Part shown: positions 38,030 to 49,929 of the stretch, in pieces | Position numbering within the stretch: position 1 is the stretch's first letter | Layout: every line of letters begins with the position of its first letter | Assembly: GCA_038380795.1 (NCBI GenBank) | Contig: CM076266.1 | Coordinates: forward strand, 10,996,001-11,060,000 | DNA from: Pyrocephalus nanus | Taxonomy: Eukaryota; Chordata; Aves; Passeriformes; Tyrannidae | Direction: 5' to 3' | DNA: 64,000 nt | Position numbers and translations under genes: made by a program | The notes under the pieces: generated by a model | Told to the model about the DNA's origin: nothing | What the model saw: the letters and a program-made list of their open reading frames with translations, nothing else | The model's database searches: none

Positions 38030-38420
38030 GTAGCTTGATTTTAGAAACAACAGATTTTACAGACACGCATCAGATGCTTTAGCATAAATAAATGATAAAC
38101 ATGGATTAATCAATAATCTTTGAAGCAGTTGCAGCTGGAGAAAACCTGCTGTCAGTAAGAACATTCCCTTTTTGTTCTGTTTCTTTTAAACTCCTAAATC
38201 CGCAAGCAGCAAGAGCTGAGTTCCAATTTAATTACTGTCTGCACTGCTCAACAATGAGGCAACGCCGACCGCTGCGGCTCTGTCCTTGCTTCCCAAAATC
38301 ACCACTCATACACACATGTAAATAGCAATTCATGATTGGCATGAGGAAGGGAAATTACAACCTGGAAATCAGCTAATGAAAGATAATTTTGAACAAGTTT
38401 TGTTCAAGAATCCAAGAATC
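38030..38420. promoter_or_regulatory. Candidate developmental enhancer / CNE
   Basis: The block holds GGATTAATCAATAATCTTTG from 38103 (two TAAT-type cores plus a TCF-like CTTTG), then GCAGTTGCAGCTGGAG near 38125, then TTTAATTACTGTCTGC near 38227. A CpG-bearing island in AT-rich DNA, CAACGCCGACCGCTGCGGCT, lies around 38260-38279. Further TAAT words follow to 38390. CpG retention in an otherwise CpG-depleted region suggests constraint or low methylation. No ORF is present. Confidence 0.45.
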
Positions 38421-38424
38421 CACA

Positions 38425-41400
38425 GGCATTTTGTCTGTTGGATTGCGGCAGGACTGCTGACTTGGGTGCAATATGGAGCATGAGCTCAAAGTTGGCTTCT
38501 GCTCCCAGTTATGTTAGTCCTTCCATAAGATTCAGCTGGAGAAAGATCAGCACATAAAGAAACTTAGGACCTTTTTGGTAAAGGTTTGGAGTTTGCTGAC
38601 GTTAGCATTACTGGCATAAGCACCTGTCTTCAACACACTGAATTACCCACCTACTCAAAAAACATGCCTACACAAATAGAATGTAGATATATACTACAAA
38701 ATCTGGCTCATAAGAAGTTTTATTCATTTCTTTCTTTCTCAAAAAGAAGAAAAAAAAATATTATCATTATTGTGCAGTTGTGTCTTTGTGATTTGCCCGT
38801 AAGACTATTGGTATTACACAGAGAAAGACCACACACAAATACTATTAGAATGTTTATAGATATATTTTTAAAATTACAAATTCATACAGTATGGATGGAT
38901 GGATGTGAATAAATACACAAATTATATGAGTGTATTTTATTTATACATCTCTAAACAAAACACTTCAACAGTGCATAAAAATCCCTCATGTAAATATTTT
39001 TGAACTCTACAGGCTTTAAGACCCTTTGTCTAATATAACTTGGAGTTTGTTACAGCCATTCACTTCATACGGCTAGACAGCTGAATCAAAAGTCTGTATT
39101 TCACACAAAAATGCATATATGTACCTATATATTAAGGCACAGACCCAAATTTATACAACAGCAAAGTTCTGGCACCCTAACTCATACTTAGAACTTCAAA
39201 TTCAATTTTACAAGGAGTAGAGGCGGCAGAATCAGGCCTTATGCCAAGGTAACATATTATTACAGTTGGCTTGATAGCCATCATTTTATATTTGTTAAAC
39301 CCCACTATTTAAGGAATAAATAGCCATTTCATAGTCTCTGAGAAGTGCCAAGAAGCAAGCAATTGCATAAAATCAGTTCTGTGTAAATCTCTTTCTACAA
39401 AGATGGAGATAAAATATCTGTCAAATTCTACTTATTTCTTCCCACATTTCCCAGCAGTTTTGACTCTTCATGTTGATGTTTCATTAGCAGTTAGAGAGAG
39501 GTGATGCTGGTAATGATTTTGAGCACCATTTCTCTTACAAGGAACAAAAAATGGGCAAAAAAAATTTCACACGTTAGCACGAAGTACTTTGCTGAAATCT
39601 ACTTATTGCTCATACCTCATTCCAGAACTGCACATATAACACTACCAGCACGTACTGCAGGTTTCAGAAACAGCACTCACAAGTGGCACAACTCCAAAAT
39701 TAGATGCAGTAGTTGGTACAGCACTGGGACCAAACCTGAACCAAGCAGAAACACTCACAAACACACACTATGGCTTGCAGGGGTAATCCCCTGCAACACA
39801 ATATTCATCCGATGATGATGCACTAGCAGTCACGACAGTACCTATCATTTTTTTCTACTTAACAAAGCATCATATATTTGTAAAGTGTAGTTTCACCCCC
39901 CTTTATTCCACCCTTTTGTTTCTTTTTTCAAGAAGATAAGAAATGGGGGGGGGGAGGGGGAGGAGTGTGATTTAATTTTTACTGTTATCCTCCTTACCTC
40001 ACTACAGTGCCAAAGTAAAAACCTGGAAATCAGTCTCGATTTCAGTCTATTTTTACATACACCAGGCAGGGCACTGAGTGGGAATGGAGAGGAAGGAGGC
40101 TTAAAAACCTGTCAGGAATATTCCAAGGAAATGTTCCTGCCTTCCTCAGAGCTGTGTTCCTGGTTTTGGGAGGCACACAGCGGAGAGATGCACGTTGCCA
40201 CCGCTGTGAAACTGAGCAGAAAGGCACCTCCTGACCCGCTGCCATGCTTTAGCTTCAGCTAGGGAAACAGGAGCATGCAAAAAGCCTCACAGTGAACAAG
40301 AGCAATTAAACTGCTTACAAATCACCTTTTCACATAATCCAAGCAAGTCAGGAGTCAGATAATTTCCTGAAAAAGAAGATTCATATCTCATATTAAAAAA
40401 ATTAAATCCTTCTTAATGTTTCCTACCTAAAGCCAAAGCCTACAGTCACTGAAGTGAGCATCAAACTTTGTAGCATGTGTCTGAGCTGAGCTAATCATGT
40501 ACCTCAACTTCCTACACATAAGTTTTGTTTTTCCAAACCCTGAATGAACAAACTGCCCAAGCCAGCTACATACAGTCTCAACAGAAATAGTCCTTCCATT
40601 CCTATTAAACATGCTGAAATTCTGCATCCTTAAAGACCTTTGTCTCTGTAAATAAAAAAAAAAAAAAAATAAAAAAATCAGGAATAAACCAGAGCAGCCT
40701 GTTTACCTTCTTTTAATGTTTCCTTTTTAATATGAGTTTACTATATTCTTTCTTACATTTATCTCTAAAGTAAACAATATAAATCTCATCAATTTTCCTC
40801 TACTGAAATTTTACACATTTCTAATCCCTTTTGCCATATGTCTCTGAATCCTCACTATTTCTAGTACACATTTGGGATCCAGATCAGCCAGAACGAAACA
40901 AAATATGCTCAGTGAAAATACACCTTTTATTCATTAATGTCTCAGCAATATCTTCAATATTAGATATCCTGCTCTTCACACACTCTGCCCTGCTCCGTGC
41001 TTCCCTGCTTATCACGCTTTACTTGGCAGAGATTTTCATTAAACCATCCATGGCAGTGTCCAGTCCTTAGCCCAGAGTGTGTATTGTTAAATCATGGCCC
41101 AAAAATACATCCTCATATTTCAAGCCTCTTGTAAGAAGTAAGAAATTCTTGACAATAACTCCATCCATTTAATCCTTTCTGTTAAACCATTAAATTTGGC
41201 TACTTTATGACTCAGGGAGGGTTGTCTATTAGCATGGGTTGACAATCTGCTTCCGCCAGTTAACAAAGCAGTCTTTTTAATGTGTTATATATCACAATAT
41301 CCTGTTAAAACTCCTCTGGGTTGGCTGCTTCGTTTCAAATTCATACAGTAGGGAACAAAGGTCAGCTACAGCGGAAAGGTAAGCACTTCATTTTACTACT

Positions 41401-44400
41401 GAAACCTACAAAATTTGCAGGCAAAATGAGCGGTTTTACACAGAAAACCTCAAGTTCATCCCAGATGCCTTGAGAATAATCTATCTACTGATGCATATCA
41501 GCCTTTTTGTCTGGATAACTAATCACTTACATGGAGAAAACGCTAAACTGCCTGAAAGGTTGTAGAGATAGTTAGTTGTAAACACAGGAATCAATTCAGG
41601 TTCATTACTACTCACAAAACCTATACAATATTGGCCAGCAGTAATTCAAAAGTAGTACAGTTAACAGAGATCAGACAGATACCCTCGTGTTCGCTTTTTT
41701 AATGAGACTTGCTAAACTATAAGGCATTAGGGGAACCTAAGAAAACACTTTGCACAGACCTTTTGTAATTTTGATATTTCACAAGGCAATTTCATCTGAC
41801 CTGTAATTTTTAGGGCAGTGTTTTCAATTTGAAGGGTATCACTTCAGATTAGGCTGCCTTTAAGTATTTTAAAAACTCCATTAATAGCACTTAAACTGGA
41901 ACTTGTAAGAAAAGCTCTCACCCTATGGGAGAAAATTACTACCAAAATCACTAAGAAGAAGGTACAAAATTTTAAGCCATATGAAGCAATTTCCAACAGT
42001 ATGGTTCTTTGCCACTAGCTTTGTATGCCTGTGCATCGGCACTGAAGAAAGCAAAACATCTGACTATTTCTGAGTTCAGAAACATAAAAATGACTATATA
42101 CATCGTTGTTCATGCAAGATGTGGTCACTATTCATACCAGTGCTTTTTCTACTTACATAATTATTACTTTTTTGAGATAAAGTTTACATATTTTGTTCCT
42201 TAAAAGTAAAATACGCTATTTTAATGTCCACACAATTACATGTTGTTGCTAGGAAGTTACAATTCTGCTATAACCTAATCATCTGCTATTTAGATATGGA
42301 CTCATGAATCCCATATTTTTATTCTAAATTTAAGTTCAGTCATCGTAGCTAATGTCCTTGATGCTATCTCAAATTGCTGTCATTACACGGATCACTAGAA
42401 ATTGGAGGTAATAGTAAAAAAGAAAAGAAAAAAGAAAGCTACCAAATTAGATGATGGATAAAGGTTTAATCAATTTAATTTTATCACCAAATCCAGTCCC
42501 TTCCTCTAGAGCTGTCAGGGCACAAGATAAGCGGAACACATCTTGAAGCACAATGCAATCCTTTTGTGGGGAAGGAGTTGTGTCCCTGAACCTCACCCAG
42601 ATGAAACACACTCATTTATTACTTTGGCATTGCAGGATGATGAAGAACCAAGCTGGTTTCCTCCCTTCATCTAGAGCACAATCTTTCTATTTCATTAATT
42701 TTTCATGGAATTTCATTTCACAACCGTTTTGCCTCTCTCACCAATTTCCTGCCCTTATTTCGTTTATTCTGTCAACTTTTATTTTGTGTCCCATTGTATC
42801 CGCAGCAATCTCAGCCATGACTTTCTACCGTATCAGGGATACCTGATCCCCTCCTGTTTCCAGTAATTAACTTTATTCATTAGGTCTATAAAAAAGCGTT
42901 ACAAATAAGGTGACTTATACTGGAAAATCACTCAGAAGGGGTATATATCCAATCACCCATTTCATACTTATCAACTTTCTATATGTTGACTTCTAAGAAG
43001 GTGCTGGAGGCTGCTGAAATGTGGCCTTTTTAGTATTATCAGTAAATGACAACTCTGCTTTTGTTTGGTCTACTCGTAATCACTTATCTGGGAAAACAAG
43101 CCTTGTTTTCAAAATCTATACCACAGGCTATGAAATCGGCACAAGCCGTGCTGAGGCCGCTGTGCTGAGTTCTGCCAGTACTCTGCCATATTCCAGAGTG
43201 CTGGAGAAAACACAACAAGAACCCACAAACGCAGTAACTGCCTATAAAAACCTAAGAATTTTAAATGGTTCACTCTAAAATATTAGGCATAGTTTTCTAA
43301 CCTCTGATCATTTTATACACATAGATTAAAAAAAACAAACAACAAAAAAACCAAAATAAAACAAAACAACAAAACAAACAAACAAAAAACCCCCCAAAAC
43401 CCCAAAATCAACCAAATAGAGAAAAAGAAAAATATAAAATAACTATTACTGCTTCCACACAGAATTAGTATGCAGATGATCTCAAAAGCATCTGTATTTA
43501 TTTTTCATTAGGTCTCTGAAAAATTAAGATACTTTCTTCCTACTGGGAGTTATCATACTTATTTTTTAAATGACAATGAAAATATTTCTACCTGCACTAA
43601 TTTAACAAATGGCTCTGAATATTCACATTTTAGCTTTTTAACACACATCCTGCACGGAGTGTAAAACTGAATGAAATCACTCTGCAAATATATGCTTGCA
43701 ATATGATATTTCTTGCATTGACATTTATTGTTAAGTCTTCAAGGCAGGATCTTTATACTGAAAAGGTTGTGGGATTTCATAAGCATAAAAATAAGATGCA
43801 TGCAAATTAACTATTGGCCGATGATAATGTACACTGGAATCATACTCAATGTCCTACACTTTTCAGTGCTTGGTTTGCATATACGGAAATTGTCTCTCTC
43901 TGATTTTTGCAGCACATGTTTATTATTGGTGTTTTTAGGCTAAATGCATAAGGAAATTCAGCTACTCAGAGAACACTGTTTGCTTTCCTTGCTTGAACTT
44001 GATTTCTGCCCCCAGGAAACTCCTAAAACAGAGCATCCAGTTATAAAAGAAATGAAGTCCTTATACCCAGACACACTAATTTATAATTCACACTAAACAG
44101 AACAAAAAATATGACTGAGAAGATGGAAAATAAATCAGATGAGGATAAGCAAAACTATTAAATAGAAAATAGTAATTGTTTCTACTGCTGCACAATCCTA
44201 TATATTCTATCAGGTAGTGTCTCAACCTGATTTTAAGCACAGTTCATATGTAACGTAATAAAATACATTAAGTTTTATAAATAATTTGTTGAGTCCATCT
44301 CCTTAAGGATTGGGGATTTGACAGATAATATCCTTTCCTTACTCCGTCTAACAGTTTAAATTTAACACCATAGTGAATTTCTTTGTCTGCACTTGTCCAT

Positions 44401-46290
44401 AGATATCTCTCTGTGTGTATGTGTAAACATATCTGCCTAGATATACTTTAATGCATCTACTAAAAGCATTCCTACTATAAACAACAAAACCTGTGCTGGA
44501 GAATATTTAAAGGCAAGTGTGTTTGGTCTAACTCTCTGAAAAGATTTTTCACAATTTAGTAAATAGATCAAACCTGAAAAATAATGGGGCCCATAATCAC
44601 TCTCATAAAGACACAGTAATTTACAAGCCTAATAAACATTGTCTTGACTAGTTTCCAGTATTATATAGTGTGTTAAACAATACGTTTTCGTTGGATACTA
44701 TCAGGAAAAAAAAAAAGCCAGAAATATATGGTCAGTAAATAAAGTAACATAACAGTAAAATCCAACAGGTTTTACACTGGGCGTGCCTAAGTTACAGGAT
44801 CTTTTTGCCAGCACAATTTTAGAAGAATGCGTATATTTATTGATATATACTGTGATTACATAGAAAAGAAAATAGAAATCATGCCAACACAAGTCTGTAA
44901 TTAGTATACTAACTAACTATATTATTTGGAAAGTGGTTACAATAACACATTTGGAGGAATAAACAATGAACTCTTTAAGCACATATTCTTATTGATGTTG
45001 GTCAGTCAAGCACTTTCTGGAATGCCATCCACCTCCAGCTGTGCAAATACCTGTCAGCTCCCAAGTTATTGTGGAGCAACTTTTTGTGTTTGTTTGTTTG
45101 GTTTTTTTTTAAGACATGCAACTTCCACCTTGTTTTGGCAAAACAGAGCAAGAAAGGATGCATCAGAAAAGTCTTATTGAAAGATCGTCACTTTTGTCTG
45201 CTTCTCAGAAGCAAAATTAACACTTATAATTTACCTGTATAACAAAGCATCTTTCCTCCACTGCACAGATTAATGGATTACTCTTTTTTCCCAGCCAAGT
45301 AAAGGTAGCTAAAGCTAGGCTAAGTTTACAGTTCCCTAGAAAAGTAGTTTTGCTAGAACAAATCAGTATAAAAAAAGTCTGCAGAGCACAACTTGAGTAC
45401 AAGGAAATTTAAAGGAACTGAGTAGGGGAGCTCTCCCTCAGCGTTTTAAAATTTATTCTGTAATGCAGAATAAAAGTTAGACTTTCTCATCAGGTGTTAA
45501 AGATCCAGAGTAATAAGTCAAGGTTACACATTTACTTGAAGTCTTGATAAATCTGTGTGTCTGTTGTTTCTACTTGTGCGCAGGTTACTATTTATTACTA
45601 TGATTTTGAATATGGAGAGTTCACAAATGAAAGTTAAAAAGTGACAATCAAATAATACAGTCCTGAATTTAGCATTTGACCGTTTTTTACCAGTTACTAT
45701 ACAAAAGCGGTTTTGATACCTTTCTGAAAAGTTATCAAATACCGCACTTACTGGCTTTAACATAAGCAATAATTAAGAGACACTTGGCTAATTGCACCTA
45801 CAAATTACGTTTTCTAGACTCACAAAGAGAAATAAAGTATCTAGAGCATCAGCTTGGGAGCTATCTGACTAAAACTTGAGTCCCACATAAAGATGACAAT
45901 TACAGATTAGATTATATTTACTGCTTAGACAAACACTCCTACTTTGCATCTCTGCAGTCGAATGCCTTGCAGCTGGGCATCTCTGGCACTCTGCTCCTCG
46001 TAGCAGTTTATTTTACTTTAAAGTGCTCACAGCCTGTTAACTTCGGCTTTTGCAGGCAAAACATCAAAAATCAGGCAGTAGTGTGCCAGCCCCTCTACAG
46101 GAGAAAGCAAGACAGCCTTGCGAAGAGCTGTTAACTAGGGCATATTCCCTGTCCGCAGTGACACCCTGTAGCTTCACTTTTCCTGCTTATGGCAAATTAG
46201 CGCCTTCCTAACCAGGGTTTCCTTAGGGACAGGGAACAGCCCCAAAGCAGAAAAACTTGGTGGACCTCGTCTAAAAAATAAAAAAGCAGT
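38425..46290. other. AT-rich desert with simple repeats, no gene seen
   Basis: Unique AT-rich sequence. It contains a G-run at about 39945-39960, an A/T tract near 40654-40677, an AP-1-like TGACTCAG at 41208-41215 and the A/C-rich tract at 43328-43430. If the minus-strand transcript proposed at 46.7 kb is real, this would be its first intron. I could not find a convincing second exon here. Confidence 0.4.
43328..43430. repeat. A-rich (CAAA)n-like low-complexity tract
   Basis: Interspersed CAAA and CAAAA words with short C runs, read directly. No flanking duplication or element body was recognised. Confidence 0.75.
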
Positions 46291-46612
46291 AGTTTGGTGG
46301 GCGCGACAGCCCCGGAGGGCTCCGCGCCGCGCTCTGCCCGGGCAGCGGCACCTCCGGCCCGCGGGCACCGGCGGCTCGGGAAGGTTGATGGCACCTGATG
46401 GAAGAACAGGGCTTGACGGAGCCCCGGGACAGCTCCGCTGCACTGCCCTGCCGAGCCCTCCGCGCCGGCACCCCCGAGGGGCTCATCCTCGGCCCGACAC
46501 AACGGGGGCCGTCGGGGCAGCACTGTGCTGGTGCCGGCGAGCGCCGGGCACGCTGACAATAAAACCGGGTGCAGCCGATGCTGTTCAGGAGGCAGGCAGC
46601 GAGAGTGGGAAG

Positions 46613-46632
46613 AAAAAAAAAAAAAAAAAAAA
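46613..46632. repeat. A20 homopolymer
   Basis: A run of 20 A bases about 33 bp inside the putative intron of the minus-strand transcript (a T run in transcript sense), followed by an AAG/AAA-rich stretch up to the donor site. Confidence 0.85.
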
Positions 46633-46665
46633 GCAAAGAAGAAGAAAAAAATCCGCCTCTCTTAC

Positions 46666-46765
46666 CTTTCCTCTTTGATCTCCTCCTCCTCCTTCTCTTG
46701 GACTTGCATCTCAGCTGCCCGCTCGGTCCTCCCGACGCCCTGCCGCTGCCCAGGACGGATGTCAT
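46666..46765 (-). CDS. Putative first coding exon, unrecognised gene (partial)
   Basis: The first ATG after the TATA box opens at 46765 with a moderate Kozak context (GGCATGA). It encodes 33 residues starting [20 protein letters not shown] and then a very basic stretch ([13 protein letters not shown]), ending at a strong splice donor, GAAAG|GTAAGAG, with the intron starting at 46665. A second ATG at about 46703, in another frame, would give an acidic start, [16 protein letters not shown] recognise neither peptide, so the exon could equally be untranslated or use a downstream start. No second exon was found. The donor and TATA box are solid observations; the coding call is weak. Confidence 0.25.
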
Positions 46766-46840
46766 GCCGGTACCTCAGCGAACAGCACCGCGCCGAGGTG
46801 TTCTCCTCCCGCGGAGTTTCTCCTCTTTTCTGGAGGCGGC

Positions 46841-46847
46841 TTTTATA
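46841..46847 (-). promoter_or_regulatory. TATA box of a putative minus-strand promoter
   Basis: The minus strand reads CCGCCCTATAAAAGCCGCC, a textbook TATAAAA in a GC-rich setting. A transcription start would be expected about 30 bp further along, near 46815. This is followed by a short leader, an ATG at 46765 and a donor site at 46665. The order and spacing are right for a promoter and first exon. Not experimentally shown. Confidence 0.55.
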
Positions 46848-47039
46848 GGGCGGTGGGTCGGGCCGGCGGGGCCGTGCCTGGGCTCCGCTCGGCGCCGCTG
46901 CCGCGGGAGGGTCGCGCCTCCGCCCCGACGTGCCGGGCCCGGCCGGGGCGATGCCCGGGGGCGCCGCCGCGGCTCTACCGGACCCGCGCCCACTTTTTGC
47001 ACCTCTGCGAGTTGATGGGCACCGGCCGCTTTGAAGACG

Positions 47040-47082
47040 ATGGTGCGGGGGTGGGGGGTGGGGGGGGCGAGGGGGGCGGATT
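47040..47082 (+). repeat. G-quadruplex-type G tract in CpG island
   Basis: Five or more G runs of 5-8 bases separated by one or two bases (GGGGGTGGGGGGTGGGGGGG and continuing). It lies about 200-240 bp upstream of the minus-strand TATA box, a common setting for promoter G-quadruplexes. Confidence 0.75.
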
Positions 47083-47319
47083 TGCTGCTGCAAAGTCTCC
47101 CGCAGCCCAATCGCTCCCGCCGCCCGGCGCTGACATCAGCTCCGCCAGCCCTCGCCCCCAAACTCCTCTCCCCCGGGGCTGCCGGCTGTGCCTGGCTCCT
47201 GGGAGAAAGCGAGGGAGAATGGCCATGGAGGGAATAAAAACAACCTGCCCCTTCATCTGGGAGAAGCCGGAGGGGCAGCTTGTGAGAAGGGAGGCTGCAG
47301 GCAGGATTTCAAGCCTTTT

Positions 47320-47321
<2 letters not shown>

Positions 47322-47356
<35 letters not shown>
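47322..47356. repeat. T35 homopolymer
   Basis: An uninterrupted 35-base T run at the right edge of the CpG island, read directly. It may be a length-variable site. Confidence 0.85.
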
Positions 47357-47357
<1 letters not shown>

Positions 47358-47359
47358 TC

Positions 47360-49855
47360 TGCGTTAGACCATGTGGACACTGAACACTCCGCTTCCACAT
47401 ACACAGAAATGCCTCTGCTGTCCTCCCCAACCACACAGTTATTAACTAGTTCACTAATTGTGGCACTTATTATTCCCAGTGAAAGAATGAGTTACTGTTG
47501 AAGGATCCCTGTGTCAACAAACCTTATGCAAGGGGATAAGTGTGGAGATTCCCCTTGAATCTCCAGTTATTTTTAAGGTACGTGCTCTGTTACATTCACG
47601 ATCAAGGGCAAAAGCTCTGTGAAAAGAGGAGTGTGTTGTCGCTCAGACTCATACATTAACACTCTGCAGTGCCTCATTTAGGCAACTGTGCAATTAAAGT
47701 GTCGGGAGCAGAGGGGCTTTTACAGAGAGGAAAGATGACAACAGCATTCCTCTGAAAAGCTTGACTACAAAGCATTACATGTTCATTACAAAAAGCCAGG
47801 GTACACAACAGATAAGATACTGCTTTAACTTACAAGGGACTTACTGCTTCGTCCTTAGTTATTATCTCATTTAAACACACATATCTGGAAACTTAGGTAG
47901 TGAGTGGAAAACGGAAGAATACCAAGGAAAATTATGTTAAATAATTAATGTCATCATTAGTGCCTACTGCATTTGTAGTTGGCTGCAGAAGCATAGCAAA
48001 CCCCTGTTTATCACAACTCCTTTAATCTAAAACTTCCTCTTGTTGGAATGTAGGTTACCTGGCTCCTGCTGCTAACCACTTCCACTGCAACTCTCCCAGC
48101 TATTAGAAACCCTCTGCGTTTGGCTGGTATACAGGTTTCTGTAATTTTTGGATGAGGCAGAGCTACACGTTACAGATTTTTAAACTAACTAAATAAGAAT
48201 ACTTCCATAAAACTCTCTAGAAGTCCTCATTAAACCATGATTTGGATAACTCAGGTGTGCCAAGATAATGTTACCTCTTGGACCCTCTATCCTCCACAGA
48301 GCAGGTCACATGGTAAGAAGGCCCTACATACCCTCCCTCTCAGCTATGTGGCACAGCACAAAGCACAGGGGGAAACTGCCCTCCTGTCTTAACAGCTAAC
48401 GTAACAGAGCCTGAGAATTCAGACCTGCATTGCTTGAATGTCAGATATAGTTCAGGAAGCTCTGAGTGAAAGTAGGTTTTTACGTACCTAGTTTTTACAG
48501 GTTACTGGCAGGGTTTTTTTGGCAATGTTCACATTATCCAAACCGCTATATATCTTAAGTAAACATCTCTTTAAAAGTACTTCTGTTTATTTCAGGGATA
48601 AAAACTTGTCTGCAGGAAAACAGAGAGGCGATCAGTATTTTTTTATTATCAACTTGAGCCTTCAGCCTTTAACCCTTCTCCCTTTTTCCTTTTGATTTCT
48701 GTTGTCCTGACCACAGCTGACCCTCATCTATTAATGTGGTGAAAACTTGTAGCTGTATGTGAAGTAGTACTGCTGTGGTAAAACACAACTGCATGTTCAA
48801 CTGCACATACACACTTCTAAACAGTCTGGAATTAAAGTCACTCAGTTTAGAAGCCAGATTTAGAAAACTGTCTTTTATGCTTCAGTACCAATCTATGCTC
48901 TCTCCAGTAGGGATCTGAAAGAGAAGCAAGATCCAATTAGAAGGAAAATTATTATCCTGGGACATTCATTCATTTTTAGGAGTGGTCTCAAGCTCAACAC
49001 ATTAGTTTCCAAAGGCTTTATTTCTGATAACACTTTGTTAACATACTCTCAAAATGACTGGGATTTAACATGTTAAAAAGACAGACTAGCATTGCCAATC
49101 CCTAGAGAAGTCATGCTATCAAGCCAACCTGAAAAGCCACCAATTCTCAGAAATTATTATTCAGTGCTAGGAGTTGCATGAACTGCTCTTCAGTTCTAGG
49201 CACAATTCTGAGAAAGTATCAGCAAGGCACCATTAGCAACAGCTGAGCTATATTGATGGCACAGCTCCCTCCTAGGCTCGTTTCAGGATTGGCAAACGCA
49301 TGAAGACAGCTGAAGTCATGCTGTTGGAAAGTCTCCCCTTGGCCACAAGGAGAGGTAAAAGGCAATCCTTTTCTTTATACTATCAATCTAGAAGGTCAAT
49401 AAGATTCCTTCAATGGGCTGTGCTTATTCATCTTGTTCTCCACAATGGAAGGAGTTGGCTTCTTTACCCAGTGATGTACCCTGTTTAAACAGGCTTTTTT
49501 TGACTTAAATGCAAGGTTACCAGTCCCACACAAGTGGGGCTGTTTCTCCTCTCAGGCAAACATGTACAAGTTTTTAAGCACTATGGTAAAGTGACATAAA
49601 CTCAATCTAGGAAATGCAAAACCAGTATTAATGAGGTGGGAAAAAACCATCTCTCTCTCAGTTAAGTGTTTTTATCTACTACTGGCCAACGCACTTGACA
49701 GTTTTACCATCCCACAGAAATGAGGAACTTCCTCAGTGCCCTGGTAATGATCATTAGTGGTATTCCATGCTCCTTTCCACTGAGTAAAGCATCTTAGGAT
49801 TTTTTCCTTCTCCATGGGCCAACAACCTATGGAGGTTGTTATGATTATAACTTGA
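47360..49855. other. Unique DNA, no gene seen
   Basis: This region is upstream of the putative minus-strand promoter. A small block near 47630-47720 (TTGTCGCTCAGACTC, GCAATTAAAGTGTCGGGAGC) has CpG words in AT-rich DNA and could be a promoter-proximal element. Otherwise nothing was recognised. Confidence 0.4.
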
Positions 49856-49859
49856 ACTG

Positions 49860-49925
49860 CCTTCAAACTGAAGTAATTCAGACTGTTCTTTATTACCTTC
49901 AAACAGAAGTATTTCAGACTGTTCT
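49860..49925. repeat. Two-copy direct repeat, 36-bp period
   Basis: A 30-bp unit beginning CCTTCAAAC occurs at 49860-49889 and again at 49896-49925, with two mismatches and a 6-bp spacer. Because 36 is a multiple of three, the minus-strand open frame here shows a 12-residue repeat (EQSEILLFEGNK, then EQSELLQFEG). I do not regard that frame as coding. Confidence 0.85.
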
Positions 49926-49929
49926 AAAG

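Larger units (their letters stand above)
46300..47250. promoter_or_regulatory. CpG island
   Basis: This is the only long stretch in the window with very high GC and frequent CpG, for example CTCCGCGCCGCGCTCTGCCC from 46320 and GGGCGCCGCCGCGG near 46958. The transition from AT-rich DNA on both sides is sharp. CpG islands of this size usually mark a promoter of a vertebrate gene. The minus-strand TATA box and donor site inside it favour leftward transcription, and a bidirectional promoter is possible. Overlapping long open frames here on both strands reflect GC content and are not evidence of protein. Confidence 0.85.

Noticed and set aside
46174..47436. Several 90-176 codon frames on both strands in the CpG island
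   Set aside because: Stop codons are rare in such GC-rich DNA. The frames overlap each other in all phases and cross homopolymers and the TATA box.
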